From NCBI GenBank assembly GCA_035505915.1, contig DATJQI010000050.1:17155-81154 (forward strand): a DNA stretch of 64,000 nt, read 5' to 3'. Shown here piece by piece: positions 52,507-60,712 of this stretch. A model generated the notes under the pieces. It had not been told where the DNA came from and made no database searches. It saw nothing but the letters and a program-made list of their open reading frames with translations. The translations under genes were made by a program, and so were the position numbers. Origin of the DNA: 40CM-2-70-7 sp035505915 (GTDB lineage Bacteria > Gemmatimonadota > Gemmatimonadetes > Gemmatimonadales > GWC2-71-9). Each line of letters begins with the position of its first letter. Within the stretch, counting starts at the first letter, position 1.

Positions 52507-52878
52507 ATGCCGCCCGCGGCTCCACCCCGCCGACGCGTGCTCATTGTCGAGGATGAATCGGCGCTCCGCTCGTCGTACGCGCGGTTCTTCGAGTCGCGCT
52601 ACGAGATGGCGTTCGCCCGTACCGGCGCGGAGGCCCTGCGCGAGCTGGAGTCGTTCGACCCCGAGGTCCTGATCCTGGACCTGCGCCTCCCCGATACCGA
52701 CGGCATCGCCCTCCTGCAGAAGATCCGCTCCACCCACGCCACGCTGCCCGTGGTGGTCACCACGGCCTACGTGAGCATGGAGCCGCTCATGAAGGTCCTG
52801 GACCTGGGGCACAGCGGATACCTCGTGAAACCTTTCGACCTGAACGAGCTCGCCGCCCGCATCGATGCTGTGGGCTGA
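52507..52878 (+). CDS. Stand-alone receiver-domain response regulator
   Basis: A 123-residue receiver domain with VLIVEDESALR, phospho-acceptor Asp in VLILDLRLPD, Thr in VVTTAY and Lys in YLVKPFD. There is no output domain. It overlaps ccmA by 14 bases, which couples it to the haem-export genes, although a functional link is not obvious. The ATG at 52507 is placed by the TATATT hexamer and the family's usual N-terminus; the open frame continues slightly upstream. Confidence 0.9.
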   Translation: MPPAAPPRRRVLIVEDESALRSSYARFFESRYEMAFARTGAEALRELESFDPEVLILDLRLPDTDGIALLQKIRSTHATLPVVVTTAYVSMEPLMKVLDLGHSGYLVKPFDLNELAARIDAVG

Positions 52879-53548
52879 AGGCGTCCGGTACAGCTACGGC
52901 GCGGTCCCCGCGCTCCAGGACGTTTCCTTCACGCTTCCGGCGGGACGCACGCTGGCGCTGTTCGGTCCCAACGGCGCCGGCAAGACCACCCTCCTCAAGG
53001 TGCTGGCCGGACTCCTGCGGCCCCGCGCGGGGAAAGCCGGCGTGGAAGGCGGCCGGTCGGCGATCGGCTGGATCGGCCATCAATCGCTCCTGTACGGGCA
53101 GCTCACCGTCCGGGAGAACCTCCGGTTCTGGGGGGCCCTCTATCACGTTCCGTCCGGTCCCCTCGGCGACCGCATCGAGCTTCTGGGCGGGCGCCTCGAC
53201 CTGGGGTCCCTCCTGGACCGGCGCGTGGCCACGCTGTCGCGGGGGCAGGCGCAGCGCGCCGCGGTGGCGCGCGCGCTGGTGCACGATCCGGTGGTCCTGC
53301 TCCTCGATGAGCCCTTCACGGGACTCGACCGCGTGGCCGCCTCGGAGCTGTCCCTGCTCCTGCGAGGGTTCGCCGGCGGAGGCAACCGGGCCACGCTGCT
53401 GGTCACCCACAACGTGGACGAGGGCACCGACCTCGCCACCGACATCGGCATCCTGAAGGCGGGCCGCCTGGTGGAGCTGGCGCCCCGCGGCGGCCGGACC
53501 GCGGCGGAGATCGGCGAGCGGTACCGGGGGGTGGTGGCCGGTGGGTGA
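52865..53548 (+). CDS. ccmA: Haem exporter ATP-binding protein CcmA
   Basis: A 227-residue ABC ATPase of the system I cytochrome c maturation pathway, which works with CcmB, C and D to release haem-loaded CcmE. Motifs: Walker A GPNGAGKTTLL, signature TLSRGQAQRAAVARAL (LSRGQ in place of LSGGQ), Walker B VVLLLDEPFTGLD, and the switch His in LLVTHNVDE. The gene overlaps the receiver gene by 14 bases and ccmB by 8 bases. The order ccmABCD on one strand decides the assignment over other ABC ATPases. Confidence 0.9.
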   Translation: MLWAEGVRYSYGAVPALQDVSFTLPAGRTLALFGPNGAGKTTLLKVLAGLLRPRAGKAGVEGGRSAIGWIGHQSLLYGQLTVRENLRFWGALYHVPSGPLGDRIELLGGRLDLGSLLDRRVATLSRGQAQRAAVARALVHDPVVLLLDEPFTGLDRVAASELSLLLRGFAGGGNRATLLVTHNVDEGTDLATDIGILKAGRLVELAPRGGRTAAEIGERYRGVVAGG

Positions 53549-54221
53549 GCTGCTGCGGGACGCCTGGGTGGTGGCGCGGAAGGATCTGGCGCTCGAGCTC
53601 CGGACCCGCGTCGGCCTCATTTCGGCCGTGGTCTTCACGGCCCTCGTGCTGACGGTCTTCAACTTCGGACGGGATCCCACCGCGGTCGGAGTGCTCGACC
53701 TGGCCCCTTCCATTCTATGGGTCACCTTCACGTTCGCCGGGATGCTGAGCCTGAACCGGGCCTTCCAGCTGGAGCTCGAAAACCAGGCGCTCGAGGGACT
53801 GCTCATCTCCCCGATCGACCGGAGGAGTCTCTACCTGGGGAAGCTCGCCGCCAACCTGGTGTTCGTGGGCCTGGTGGAAGCGGTGGGGCTCCCGCTGTTC
53901 GCGCTCTTCTTCAACGTGCCGGTCTGGGACATTCTGGCGCCGCTCGCCGCGGTGATCGCGGTCGCGACGATCGGCTTCGTGGCGGTGGGGACACTCTTCA
54001 GCGCGCTCGTGATCCGGGTGCGTTTCGCGGAGCTGATGCTGCCGGTCCTGCTCCTGCCGTTCCTCATCCCGCCCCTCGTCGGCGCGGTCCAGGTGACGTC
54101 ACGACTCTTCTCGCACCGTCCCTTGAGTGAGGTCGAAGGCTGGCTTAAGTTGCTCCTCGCGTACGACTTGGTGTTCGTATCGCTCGCGTCGCTCCTCTTT
54201 CCCACTACGGTCGACGAATGA
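53541..54221 (+). CDS. ccmB: Haem exporter membrane subunit CcmB
   Basis: A 226-residue membrane protein with about six helices, the permease partner of CcmA. It shows the family segments DAWVVARKDLALELRTR at the N-terminus, WVTFTFAGMLSLNRAFQLELENQALEGLLISP and GKLAANLVFVGLVEAVGLPLFALFF. The start is a GTG at 53541 overlapping ccmA; the stop overlaps ccmC by 4 bases. It is normal in length. Confidence 0.93.
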   Translation: MGELLRDAWVVARKDLALELRTRVGLISAVVFTALVLTVFNFGRDPTAVGVLDLAPSILWVTFTFAGMLSLNRAFQLELENQALEGLLISPIDRRSLYLGKLAANLVFVGLVEAVGLPLFALFFNVPVWDILAPLAAVIAVATIGFVAVGTLFSALVIRVRFAELMLPVLLLPFLIPPLVGAVQVTSRLFSHRPLSEVEGWLKLLLAYDLVFVSLASLLFPTTVDE

Positions 54222-54877
54222 CCCTCCGATCGAAGGGCCGGTGGATCAACTGGTTCGGCCTGCTGCTCCTGGCGGGCGTCTACGTGCGCGCCATCGCGTT
54301 CACACCGGTGGAAGCCTCTCAGGGCGGAGCCCAGAAGATCTTCTACCTGCACGTGCCGGCGGCCTGGTCGACGATGCTCGCCATGGGTCTGGTGGGGCTG
54401 GCCAGCATCCTCTACCTGCTGATGAAGGACGAGCGGTTCGACCGATTCGCCGCCTGCTCGGCGGAGGTGGGCACGGCGTTCGCGTGCGTGATGCTGACCA
54501 CCGGGCCCCTCTGGGCCCGCCCGGTGTGGGGCACCTGGTGGACCTGGGACGCCCGGCTCACGCTGACGCTTTTCCTCTTCTTCCTGTTCGTCGGATACCA
54601 GCTGCTGCGGGGGGCCGTCGCCGAGCCCGGCGCGCGGGCCCGCTACTCCGCCGTGCTCGGCATCTTCGGGCTGCTGCTCCTGCCGTTCATCCATTTGAGT
54701 GTCTATCTCTTCCGGACCCTCCACCCCCAGCCCATCGTCCTGAAGCCGAGCGCGCCGTCGCTCCCGGGCGCGATGCTGGTGACGCTCCTCTACGGGTTCG
54801 CCACGTTCACGGTCCTGTACGTGGGGTTCGTGGTGCAGCGGTACGCCATCGCCACGGAGGATGCGCATGTGGGCTGA
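54218..54877 (+). CDS. ccmC: Haem-handling membrane protein CcmC
   Basis: A 219-residue six-helix membrane protein that presents haem to CcmE. The haem-binding tryptophan-rich motif reads WGTWWTWDARLT, and periplasmic His residues lie in YLHVPAAW and near FIHLSVYLFRTLHPQP. It overlaps ccmB by 4 bases and the small ccmD-like gene by 11 bases. Length and motifs are as expected. Confidence 0.94.
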   Translation: MTLRSKGRWINWFGLLLLAGVYVRAIAFTPVEASQGGAQKIFYLHVPAAWSTMLAMGLVGLASILYLLMKDERFDRFAACSAEVGTAFACVMLTTGPLWARPVWGTWWTWDARLTLTLFLFFLFVGYQLLRGAVAEPGARARYSAVLGIFGLLLLPFIHLSVYLFRTLHPQPIVLKPSAPSLPGAMLVTLLYGFATFTVLYVGFVVQRYAIATEDAHVG

Positions 54878-54986
54878 CGGCACGCCCGCGACCGGCGGGT
54901 ACGCAGTCGCGGCCTACGTCATCGCGGCCGCGATTCTCCTGACCTACACCTTCATGCTGTACCGGCGCGGCCCGAAAGCTCCCTGA
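54867..54986 (+). CDS. ccmD: CcmD-like small membrane protein
   Basis: A 39-residue protein read from ATG 54867 to TGA 54986: a short polar start (MWADGTPATGG), one transmembrane helix (YAVAAYVIAAAILLTYTFML) and a basic end (YRRGPKAP). Size, topology and position directly after ccmC, with an 11-base overlap, fit CcmD, which stabilises the CcmABC-CcmE complex. It is easily missed because of its size. ccmE, F, G and H do not follow; the next gene is convergent. Confidence 0.75.
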   Translation: MWADGTPATGGYAVAAYVIAAAILLTYTFMLYRRGPKAP

Positions 54987-54992
54987 CCGCCC

Positions 54993-55673
54993 TCAGCCCT
55001 CCTTGGGCAGGAGGAGCCTGGTCCACACGAGGGCCGCCACCAGAGCGCCGAGGAGCGGGCCGATCCAGTAGACCCCCTGGCCCCCGAGCGTCCAGGACAC
55101 GATCGCCGGTCCGAACGCGCGCGCCGGGTTCATGGCCGCGCCGGTCGCGGCGCCTCCCATCAACGCGTCGACCAGGATCGCGACGCCCACGCCCCAGCCC
55201 GCGATCTTCGGCGCCGAGCGCGACACGATGGTGCCGAACACGGCGCTCACCAGGAAAAAGGTCATGATGGCTTCGAGCATCACGCCGTGCCCGAAGGTCG
55301 TGGTGGCGGAGAGCAGCGGGGTGCCGTAGCTCATCGCCCGGACCGACGGGGTGGGGAACACCGTCGGCAGAAGGGCCGCGCCGACGATCCCGCCCAGGAG
55401 CTGCGCTACGACGTACCCCAGCGCCAGCCGGCCCTCGATTTTCCGGCCCACCCACAGGCCGAACGTGACGGCCGGATTCATGTGCCCGCCGGAGATCGAC
55501 AGCGTGGCGCTGACGATGAGCCCCATCGCGAGCCCGTGCGCCAGCGCGACGCCCACCGAGCCGAGGGCGCCGGTGGTGATGCCGTTGGCCACGACGCTGC
55601 CGGCGCCCAGAAACACGAACAGGGCCACACCGATGAACTCGGCCGCCAGGGGTCGCAAGGTCTGTGCGTTCAC
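54993..55673 (-). CDS. Aquaporin (MIP family)
   Basis: A 226-residue channel with six helices and both NPA motifs: GGHMNPAVTFG and AAMNPARAFGPA. The residues around the second NPA (NPAR with a following aromatic/Pro) and the small length favour a water-selective AqpZ type over a glycerol facilitator. The start is GTG 55673 with AAGGA upstream. A TAGATT hexamer at 55707-55712 would give a leader of about 30 bases. It is convergent with the ccm operon (6 bases) and lies downstream of fabF on the same strand, but probably has its own promoter. Confidence 0.93.
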   Translation of the reverse strand: MNAQTLRPLAAEFIGVALFVFLGAGSVVANGITTGALGSVGVALAHGLAMGLIVSATLSISGGHMNPAVTFGLWVGRKIEGRLALGYVVAQLLGGIVGAALLPTVFPTPSVRAMSYGTPLLSATTTFGHGVMLEAIMTFFLVSAVFGTIVSRSAPKIAGWGVGVAILVDALMGGAATGAAMNPARAFGPAIVSWTLGGQGVYWIGPLLGALVAALVWTRLLLPKEG

Positions 55674-55706
55674 GGGGACGTCCTTTGGAGGTGAGAGAGC
55701 GGCGCC

Positions 55707-55712
55707 AATCTA
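55707..55712 (-). promoter_or_regulatory. Candidate -10 of the aquaporin gene
   Basis: TAGATT followed by GG on the minus strand lies 33 bases before the GTG start, between fabF and the aquaporin gene. It resembles the TAnnTTTG -7 box of Bacteroidetes promoters. Here the gene does have a Shine-Dalgarno (AAGGA). Confidence 0.35.
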
Positions 55713-55721
55713 CCGACGCCG

Positions 55722-56963
55722 CTACGCCCGCCGCAACACCAGCGACGCGTTGATGCCCCCGAATCCGAAGGAGTTGGACACGACGCCTTCGGGGACCAGC
55801 TCGCGGCCGGCACCCGGGAGGCAGTCGAGGTCACACGCGGGATCCGGGCGTTCCAGGTTGATGGTCGGGGGGAGCCAGCCGCGGGCCATCGCGAGCGCGC
55901 AGATCGCGGCCTCGATGGCCCCGCTGGCGCCCAGCGCGTGGCCGTAGTAGCCCTTGGTGCCGCTCACCACCAGGCGGTAGGCGTGGTCGCCGAACACCTG
56001 TTTCAAGGCGTGAGTCTCGGTGGAGTCGTTGAGCGGGGTCGAGGAGCCGTGCGCGTTGACGTAGCCCACCTCGTGCGGCGCCATCCCGCCGTCCGCGAGC
56101 GCCAGCCGCATCGCCCGGGCCGCCTGCTTCCCGTCCGGGCGGGGCGCCGTCATGTGGTAGGCGTCGTTGGTGAACGCGTGCCCCACCACTTCGGCGTAGA
56201 TCGGCGCGCCGCGGGCCAGCGCGCGGCCCCGCTCCTCGAGCACCACGACCGCCGCCCCCTCACCCATCACGAACCCGTCGCGGGTCGCGTCGAAGGGCCG
56301 CGAGGCGTGGCCCGGGTCGTCGTTGCGGGTGCTCATCGCCCGGATGTTGGAGAACGCGCCGAAGGTCAGCGGCGCGAGGGGCGCCTCCGCGCCGCCCGCG
56401 AGCATCACGTCGGCCCGGCCGTCGCGGACCACGTGGAAGGCCTCCCCCACGGCGATGGTCCCCGAGGCGCAGCTCATGGCGTTGGTGGCGTTCGGACCGG
56501 TGCAGCCGAACTCGATGGCGATGTTGCAGCTCGCCGCCCCGGCGAACACGGTGAGGGCGAGCGCCGCGTCGAGGCCCCGCACGCCCTCCCGCAGGTAGTT
56601 CCCGACCTGGGACTCGGCGTACGACACGCCGCCGAGCGCCGACCCCATCATCGTCCCGATCCGGTCGGGATCTTCCCGGCCGGTGTCGATCCCGGCGTCG
56701 CTCAGCGCCATCCGCGCGCTCGCCACGGCGAGCTGGGAGAACCGGTCGAGGCGCCGGGCGCGCTTGGCGTCGAGGTGATCCTGAGGACGGAAATCGGGGA
56801 TCTCGGCGGCGATGTGGCTCTTGAACGGCGTGGGATCGAAGCGCGTGATGGTCCGCACGGCCGAGACCCGGCGCCGCAGCCCTTCCCACAGGCCCGGCGC
56901 GCCGGTGCCGATGGGAGTCACGGCCCCGACGCCGGTGATCACGACCCGCCGATGCTCCCTCAT
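55722..56963 (-). CDS. FabF-like beta-ketoacyl synthase
   Basis: A 413-residue ketosynthase II-type condensing enzyme. The Cys-His-His triad is complete: Cys in AMSCASGT, His in VNAHGSSTPLNDSTETHAL, His in GTKGYYGHALGASG (FabF normally has KSMTGH). No acyl carrier protein, chain-length factor or other fatty-acid synthesis gene is adjacent, which suggests a dedicated pathway in place of housekeeping FabF. It overlaps the START-domain gene by 4 bases and is the last gene of the eight-gene operon led by the sigma factor at 61311. Substrate unknown. Confidence 0.9.
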   Translation of the reverse strand: MREHRRVVITGVGAVTPIGTGAPGLWEGLRRRVSAVRTITRFDPTPFKSHIAAEIPDFRPQDHLDAKRARRLDRFSQLAVASARMALSDAGIDTGREDPDRIGTMMGSALGGVSYAESQVGNYLREGVRGLDAALALTVFAGAASCNIAIEFGCTGPNATNAMSCASGTIAVGEAFHVVRDGRADVMLAGGAEAPLAPLTFGAFSNIRAMSTRNDDPGHASRPFDATRDGFVMGEGAAVVVLEERGRALARGAPIYAEVVGHAFTNDAYHMTAPRPDGKQAARAMRLALADGGMAPHEVGYVNAHGSSTPLNDSTETHALKQVFGDHAYRLVVSGTKGYYGHALGASGAIEAAICALAMARGWLPPTINLERPDPACDLDCLPGAGRELVPEGVVSNSFGFGGINASLVLRRA

Positions 56964-57424
56964 TCCGCCGTCTCCAGGTACCGCTTGATGCCCGCCAGGG
57001 TGCGCGAGGCGATGCCGTGCACGAACACCGGGCCGACCACGAGCGCGGCGGCCGCGGGTCCGATCAGGGGCCAGTCGGGCCCGCCCCAGCGGTGCTCGAG
57101 ATCGATGGTGACCGTTCCGCTCGCCGGCCCGGCGGACAGACGCCACACCACATCCATCCCCGTGGTGACGCCCCGGACGTGCCGGTACCGGATCTCCCGC
57201 GCCCGCGCATCGACGGTCATTTCGGACACCCACCACGTGGGCCAACGCAGCGGTCCGAACGGACGCCACGCGGCCATCTCGACCAGCGCGCCCGCGGGGC
57301 GGGACTCGAGCACCCGCACCCAGCGGTAGTGACCGAGGATCCGGGGCCAGCGCTCGACGTCCCGGGCCGTGGCGAACACTCGGTCGGGCGCTGCCGAGAT
57401 GGCAATGCGGTCGATGGTCAGCAT
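56960..57424 (-). CDS. SRPBCC/START-like lipid-binding or cyclase protein
   Basis: A 154-residue protein of the Coq10/polyketide-cyclase (SRPBCC) fold: IDRIAISAAPDRVFATARDVERWPRILGHYRWVRVL at the start, a central anti-parallel sheet, and a long C-terminal helix (ASRTLAGIKRYLETAE). Members bind hydrophobic compounds such as quinones or poly-ketide chains. Its tight coupling to a ketosynthase fits either an aromatase/cyclase or a carrier. It starts at ATG 57424, 25 bases after the methyltransferase stop. Confidence 0.82.
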   Translation of the reverse strand: MLTIDRIAISAAPDRVFATARDVERWPRILGHYRWVRVLESRPAGALVEMAAWRPFGPLRWPTWWVSEMTVDARAREIRYRHVRGVTTGMDVVWRLSAGPASGTVTIDLEHRWGGPDWPLIGPAAAALVVGPVFVHGIASRTLAGIKRYLETAE

Positions 57425-57429
57425 ACCGT

Positions 57430-57461
57430 GAGGGGTGAGTGGTCAGTGCTCAGTGGTCACG
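57430..57461. repeat. TGGTCA short repeats between operon genes
   Basis: Two copies of AGTGGTCA separated by a variant TGCTCA fill the only gap (25 bases) in the eight-gene operon and run slightly into the methyltransferase 3' end. Confidence 0.4.
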
Positions 57462-58118
57462 CGTCTGCCAGGCGGCAACCAACCGCGCGATGGGCCTGCG
57501 CTTGACGGTGGCTCGGACTCCCGCCGCCGCAAGCATCCGCTCCATCTCCTCTGCCGTATACCCTCGCCGCAAGGACAGGACCGCATCGTGCCGGGTCACG
57601 GGATGGAGGAGCATCGGGAACGACACCGCCCACATCGCCGTCATCGCGACGCGCGAGCGCCGCAGATCGGCCACGACGACGGCGCGGCGGGCGATGCGGT
57701 CCAGCTCCCGCACCCAGCGGACGGCGACCGGCGTGGGAAGGTGATGGAGCACCTGGCTCGCGACCACGAAGTCCACCGATTTCGATCCGAAGGGGAGCAC
57801 GCCGCCGTCGGCGAGGACGGTGGCGAGCCCCGCGCGCCGGGCCACCTGGGCCGCCGGGCGCAGCAGATCCACGCCGAGGGACCGCACCGTCACCCCCCGC
57901 CGGGCCGCCGCCCGGACCACGGCGCGCGGGATGTCTCCGGACCCGGTGCCGACGTCCAGCAGCGTGCAGACATCGCCCGCGGGGAGCAGCGGCAGCAGCG
58001 CGCCCAGCACCGCGCGGGTTCCCCCGAACCACCGGTTCAGGAGCACCAGATCGGACAGCTCGGCCCGCACCAGCGCGGGATCGGCCGACGGATCGTCCAG
58101 AATCTCGACGCCGATCAT
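57450..58118 (-). CDS. Class I SAM-dependent methyltransferase (UbiE-like)
   Basis: A 222-residue methyltransferase. Motif I is LLDVGTGSGDIPR, post-I acidic loop SLGVDLL, motif II FVVASQVLHHLP, and a C-terminal RRGYTAEEMERMLAAAG segment typical of UbiE/MenG-like enzymes. Substrate is likely a hydrophobic ring compound, given its operon partners. The ATG at 58118 overlaps the flavin reductase stop by 4 bases; an in-frame extension upstream is not used. Confidence 0.88.
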   Translation of the reverse strand: MIGVEILDDPSADPALVRAELSDLVLLNRWFGGTRAVLGALLPLLPAGDVCTLLDVGTGSGDIPRAVVRAAARRGVTVRSLGVDLLRPAAQVARRAGLATVLADGGVLPFGSKSVDFVVASQVLHHLPTPVAVRWVRELDRIARRAVVVADLRRSRVAMTAMWAVSFPMLLHPVTRHDAVLSLRRGYTAEEMERMLAAAGVRATVKRRPIARLVAAWQTRDH

Positions 58119-58597
58119 CCGCCGGAGAGGTTGGCGTATCCGCCGCGGTAATAAAGGAGAGGGCGGTGGTCGGTCGCGCGGCCGCCGGTCACCAGTCCGA
58201 AGTAGACCGTGTGATCGCCCGCGGGCACGGCGGCGTTCTTGGCGCACTCGATGTGGGCCAGGGCGCCTTCGAGAATGGGGAGACCCAGCCGGCTGGGGTG
58301 AAAGCCCACGCCCTCGAACCGGTTCTCTTCGAGGGTCGCGAACCGCCGCGAGAGGCCTTCCTGGTCGGCGGCCAGGACGTTCACCACGAAATGCGACGCC
58401 TGCGCCAGCGCGTCGTGCATCACGTTCTTCCGGTCCACCGACACGAGCAGGAGCGGCGGCTCGAGGGACACCGCCGCCACGGAGCTGGCGGTCATCCCGA
58501 CCGGGAGTCCGTCCGCTCCCCGCGTGGTGAGCACCGTGACGCCGGTGGCGAAGCGGCCGAGCAGCTGGCGGAAGAGAGAGGCGTCGACGCCGTTCAC
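58115..58597 (-). CDS. Flavin reductase-like (FMN-binding split barrel) protein
   Basis: A 160-residue flavin reductase domain protein: FRQLLGRFATGVTVLTT, PVGMTASSVAAVSLEPPLLLVSVDR, and GDHTVYFGLVTGG...RPLLYYRGGYANL match the HpaC/ActVB type that supplies reduced flavin to a partner oxygenase or reductase. The likely partner is the FAD enzyme encoded 2 bases upstream. The start is GTG 58597. It overlaps the methyltransferase by 4 bases. Confidence 0.9.
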   Translation of the reverse strand: MNGVDASLFRQLLGRFATGVTVLTTRGADGLPVGMTASSVAAVSLEPPLLLVSVDRKNVMHDALAQASHFVVNVLAADQEGLSRRFATLEENRFEGVGFHPSRLGLPILEGALAHIECAKNAAVPAGDHTVYFGLVTGGRATDHRPLLYYRGGYANLSGG

Positions 58598-58599
58598 GG

Positions 58600-59826
58600 T
58601 CAGGCGATCAGGGCGGTGAGGGTGGCAGGGTGCAGCACCAGGGCCGCCGGGATGAAGTTGCCGGTGGCGCCCACCAGAAGATCCGCGAGGTCGGGGCGGC
58701 GCGCCAGCCGCCGGACCACGCGCGTGGCGAGGGCCGGCCACCCCACGCCGGCGCCGATGAGGCGCTCGAGCACCCACTTGCCGCCGAAGACGCGCCGTCT
58801 CCCGCGGCGGTAGGGCTCGAGCCGGAACGCCGGAATGGGCCCCGCGCCCCCGGCCGCCAGCGCGTCCGCGATCGTGTCCGCCGCCAGCTCGGCGCCGCGG
58901 AGAGCCGAGTAGATCCCCTGACCGGTGAAGGGGTCGAAGAAATCGGCGGCGTCGCCGACGAGCAGCGCGCCGTCCGCGGTGGACCTCCGCGACCACTGGG
59001 CGAAGGGACCGGTCGCGAGAACGGGGCGGGTCAGCCGGTCGGCCCGGAAGCGGCCCCGGAGTCCCGGGAACCGGTCGAGGGCCTGCACGAAGCCCCGTGG
59101 GTCCGTGAGCTCGCGCGCGGCCCGCGCGGCGGGCACGACGAGCGCCACGGTCGTCTCTCCATTTCCGATGGGGCCCATCCCCACGTACCCGGCGGCCCCG
59201 ATGTGCATCTCCCCGACGTCGGCGACTCCGGCGACCAGGGCGGCGTGGGCGCTGTAGGCGATGCGCCGCGGCGGTCCGGAGCGGCGGTACCCGAGACGCC
59301 GTGCGACCACTGATCTCAGCCCGTCGGCTCCGACGACGATCCGGGCGCGAAGCTCCTCCCGCTTCCCTCCTCCCGCTTCCCCGGTTCGCACGCCGTTTAC
59401 GGCGCCCGTGTCTCGAAGCAAGTCGTTGACCGTAGCCTCCTCCCGCAGCTCGACGCCCGCTCCCACCGCGGCGTCCACCAGGATCCGGTCGAAGGTGGTG
59501 CGCGGCAGGGCGAATCCGTACGGCCGGGGCGGCGCGTAGCCGGGGCCCGGCCGGAACCGCCCGACGGCCGAGCTCCCGTCCGGAGTCACGATCCGCATGC
59601 CGGTGAGGCGCGCCGGGGCCGACGCCTCGACGGCGGGGAGGATCCCTTCGCCGAGGCGCTCGAGCACGCGGGTGGTCTCGGGCGTCAGGTACTCGGAGCA
59701 GGGCTTGTCGCGCGGAAACCGCGCGCGGTCGAGCAGGAGAACGCGGATGCCCCGTCGGGCGAGGAGCAGCGCCGTCACCGAGCCGGCGGGCCCGGCGCCC
59801 ACCACCACGACATCCCGGCGGGTCAC
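58600..59826 (-). CDS. Geranylgeranyl reductase-family FAD-dependent oxidoreductase
   Basis: A 408-residue flavoprotein. FAD-binding GAGPAGSVTALLLARRG at the N-terminus, then PCSEYLTPETTRVL, the GGR-family substrate motif PYGFALPRTTFDRIL (compare YxWxFPxxxxD), GADGLRSVVARRLG and the second FAD motif VGDAADFFDPFTGQGIYSALR. Best reading is an isoprenoid (geranylgeranyl/digeranylgeranyl) reductase; a flavin monooxygenase acting on a polyketide is the alternative. GTG 59826 overlaps the DUF92 gene by 4 bases. A micro-repeat at 59353-59384 encodes an in-frame EAGGGKREE insertion. Confidence 0.85.
   Translation of the reverse strand: MTRRDVVVVGAGPAGSVTALLLARRGIRVLLLDRARFPRDKPCSEYLTPETTRVLERLGEGILPAVEASAPARLTGMRIVTPDGSSAVGRFRPGPGYAPPRPYGFALPRTTFDRILVDAAVGAGVELREEATVNDLLRDTGAVNGVRTGEAGGGKREELRARIVVGADGLRSVVARRLGYRRSGPPRRIAYSAHAALVAGVADVGEMHIGAAGYVGMGPIGNGETTVALVVPAARAARELTDPRGFVQALDRFPGLRGRFRADRLTRPVLATGPFAQWSRRSTADGALLVGDAADFFDPFTGQGIYSALRGAELAADTIADALAAGGAGPIPAFRLEPYRRGRRRVFGGKWVLERLIGAGVGWPALATRVVRRLARRPDLADLLVGATGNFIPAALVLHPATLTALIA
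59353..59384. repeat. CTCCCGCTTCCC micro-repeat inside the GGR-like gene
   Basis: Two copies of CTCCTCCCGCTTCCC follow each other and encode a Gly/Lys/Arg/Glu-rich insert in the reductase. The same unit is present at 49987-50017 and, inverted, at 32133-32173. Confidence 0.65.
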
Positions 59827-60491
59827 GAGAGCAGCAGGGCCGTCGCGGCGCCGGCGACCGTGGCGGCGAGATTCACGCCGTCGTTGTCGAGGGCCGGCGT
59901 TCCGTGGACGAGGATCATGGGGCCGTGGCAGGCGGCGTTCCGGCTCTCGCTCGCGCGGCCGCAGGTGAGGCAGGTGAACTTGCCCTGCAGGGTGGCGCCG
60001 AGGAGGGAGTCCGCCAGCATTCCGGCGAGCCCGGCCACGGTGATCAGCGCGAGGGGCGGCCGGGGGGGCCGGAACAACAGGGTCGTGACGGTTCCCAGGA
60101 AGAGCGCGCCGGCGAGGCCGCCGGCCGTGCCGGCGAGCGTGACGCCCCCCGACGTTCCGGGCGGGACCGGCCGGCCGGTGGTGAGCAGGCGCGGCGGGCG
60201 CGGAGAGAAGGAACCGATCTCGGTGGCCCAGGTGTCGGCGGTGGCCGCGGCCAGGGCGCCGGCGGCGAGGGACCAGGAGCCGATCCACGCGGCGAGCGCC
60301 GCGACGCCGCCGTTGGCCAGGACCTGCCGCGCGGTCCGGCGGCCGCCTCCCCCGCCCGCGATCTGGGTGAGCAGGGAGCTCGAAACGAAGAAGGCGAAGA
60401 GCAGCACCACTCCTCGCCATCCCAGTCCCCACGCGGTCGCGGCGCCGACGGCGACCGCCGCGGCGACGCCGTCCCCGGTGAGCCACTTCAT
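59823..60491 (-). CDS. DUF92/TMEM19-family membrane protein
   Basis: A 222-residue protein with six or more helices. DUF92 marks: VVLLFAFFVSSSLLTQ, a helix with ATADTWATEIGSFSPRPPRLL, GTSGGVTLAGTAGG, and GMLADSLLGATLQGKF. One plant member, VTE6, is a phytyl-phosphate kinase in tocopherol synthesis, so a prenyl-phosphate kinase is plausible. CLTCGRASESRNAACHG adds three Cys and a His, perhaps a metal site. It overlaps its neighbours by 4 bases on both sides; the next gene is an isoprenoid reductase-like flavoprotein, which supports the isoprenoid reading. Confidence 0.85.
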   Translation of the reverse strand: MKWLTGDGVAAAVAVGAATAWGLGWRGVVLLFAFFVSSSLLTQIAGGGGGRRTARQVLANGGVAALAAWIGSWSLAAGALAAATADTWATEIGSFSPRPPRLLTTGRPVPPGTSGGVTLAGTAGGLAGALFLGTVTTLLFRPPRPPLALITVAGLAGMLADSLLGATLQGKFTCLTCGRASESRNAACHGPMILVHGTPALDNDGVNLAATVAGAATALLLS

Positions 60492-60712
60492 TCGTTGAAG
60501 AGCTCGCGGAGGATCTTCTGCTTCAGCTCGGGCGGGCAGCCCTGGGTGCGGGCCTTGATCTGCAGGAACTTCTTGAAGGCGGACTCGAAGTCGAACTTGT
60601 CGCCGCACGGGGGGCAGTGCGCGAGGTGCTCGCGGATCTCGACCTCGAGCGCGGGCGTGACCTCCCGGTCCAGATATTCGTAGAGATGTTCGATGCACTC
60701 GCGACACTTCAT
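60488..60712 (-). CDS. RsrA-like zinc anti-sigma factor
   Basis: A 74-residue anti-sigma factor of the ZAS class. Cys3, Cys6 and the motif His29-x3-Cys33-x2-Cys36 form the zinc site; CIEHLYEYLDREVT and HCPPCGDKFDFESAFKKFL resemble RsrA of Streptomyces, which releases SigR when its thiols are oxidised. It overlaps the sigma gene by 4 bases. The likely role is to hold the sigma factor inactive until disulfide or electrophile stress. It is shorter than RsrA (about 105 residues) but complete. Confidence 0.87.
   Translation of the reverse strand: MKCRECIEHLYEYLDREVTPALEVEIREHLAHCPPCGDKFDFESAFKKFLQIKARTQGCPPELKQKILRELFNE

Noticed and set aside
59827..60486. In-frame extension of the GGR-like gene to 60486
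   Set aside because: It is the shadow of DUF92 in another frame. The GTG at 59826 directly precedes the FAD-binding motif and overlaps the DUF92 stop.
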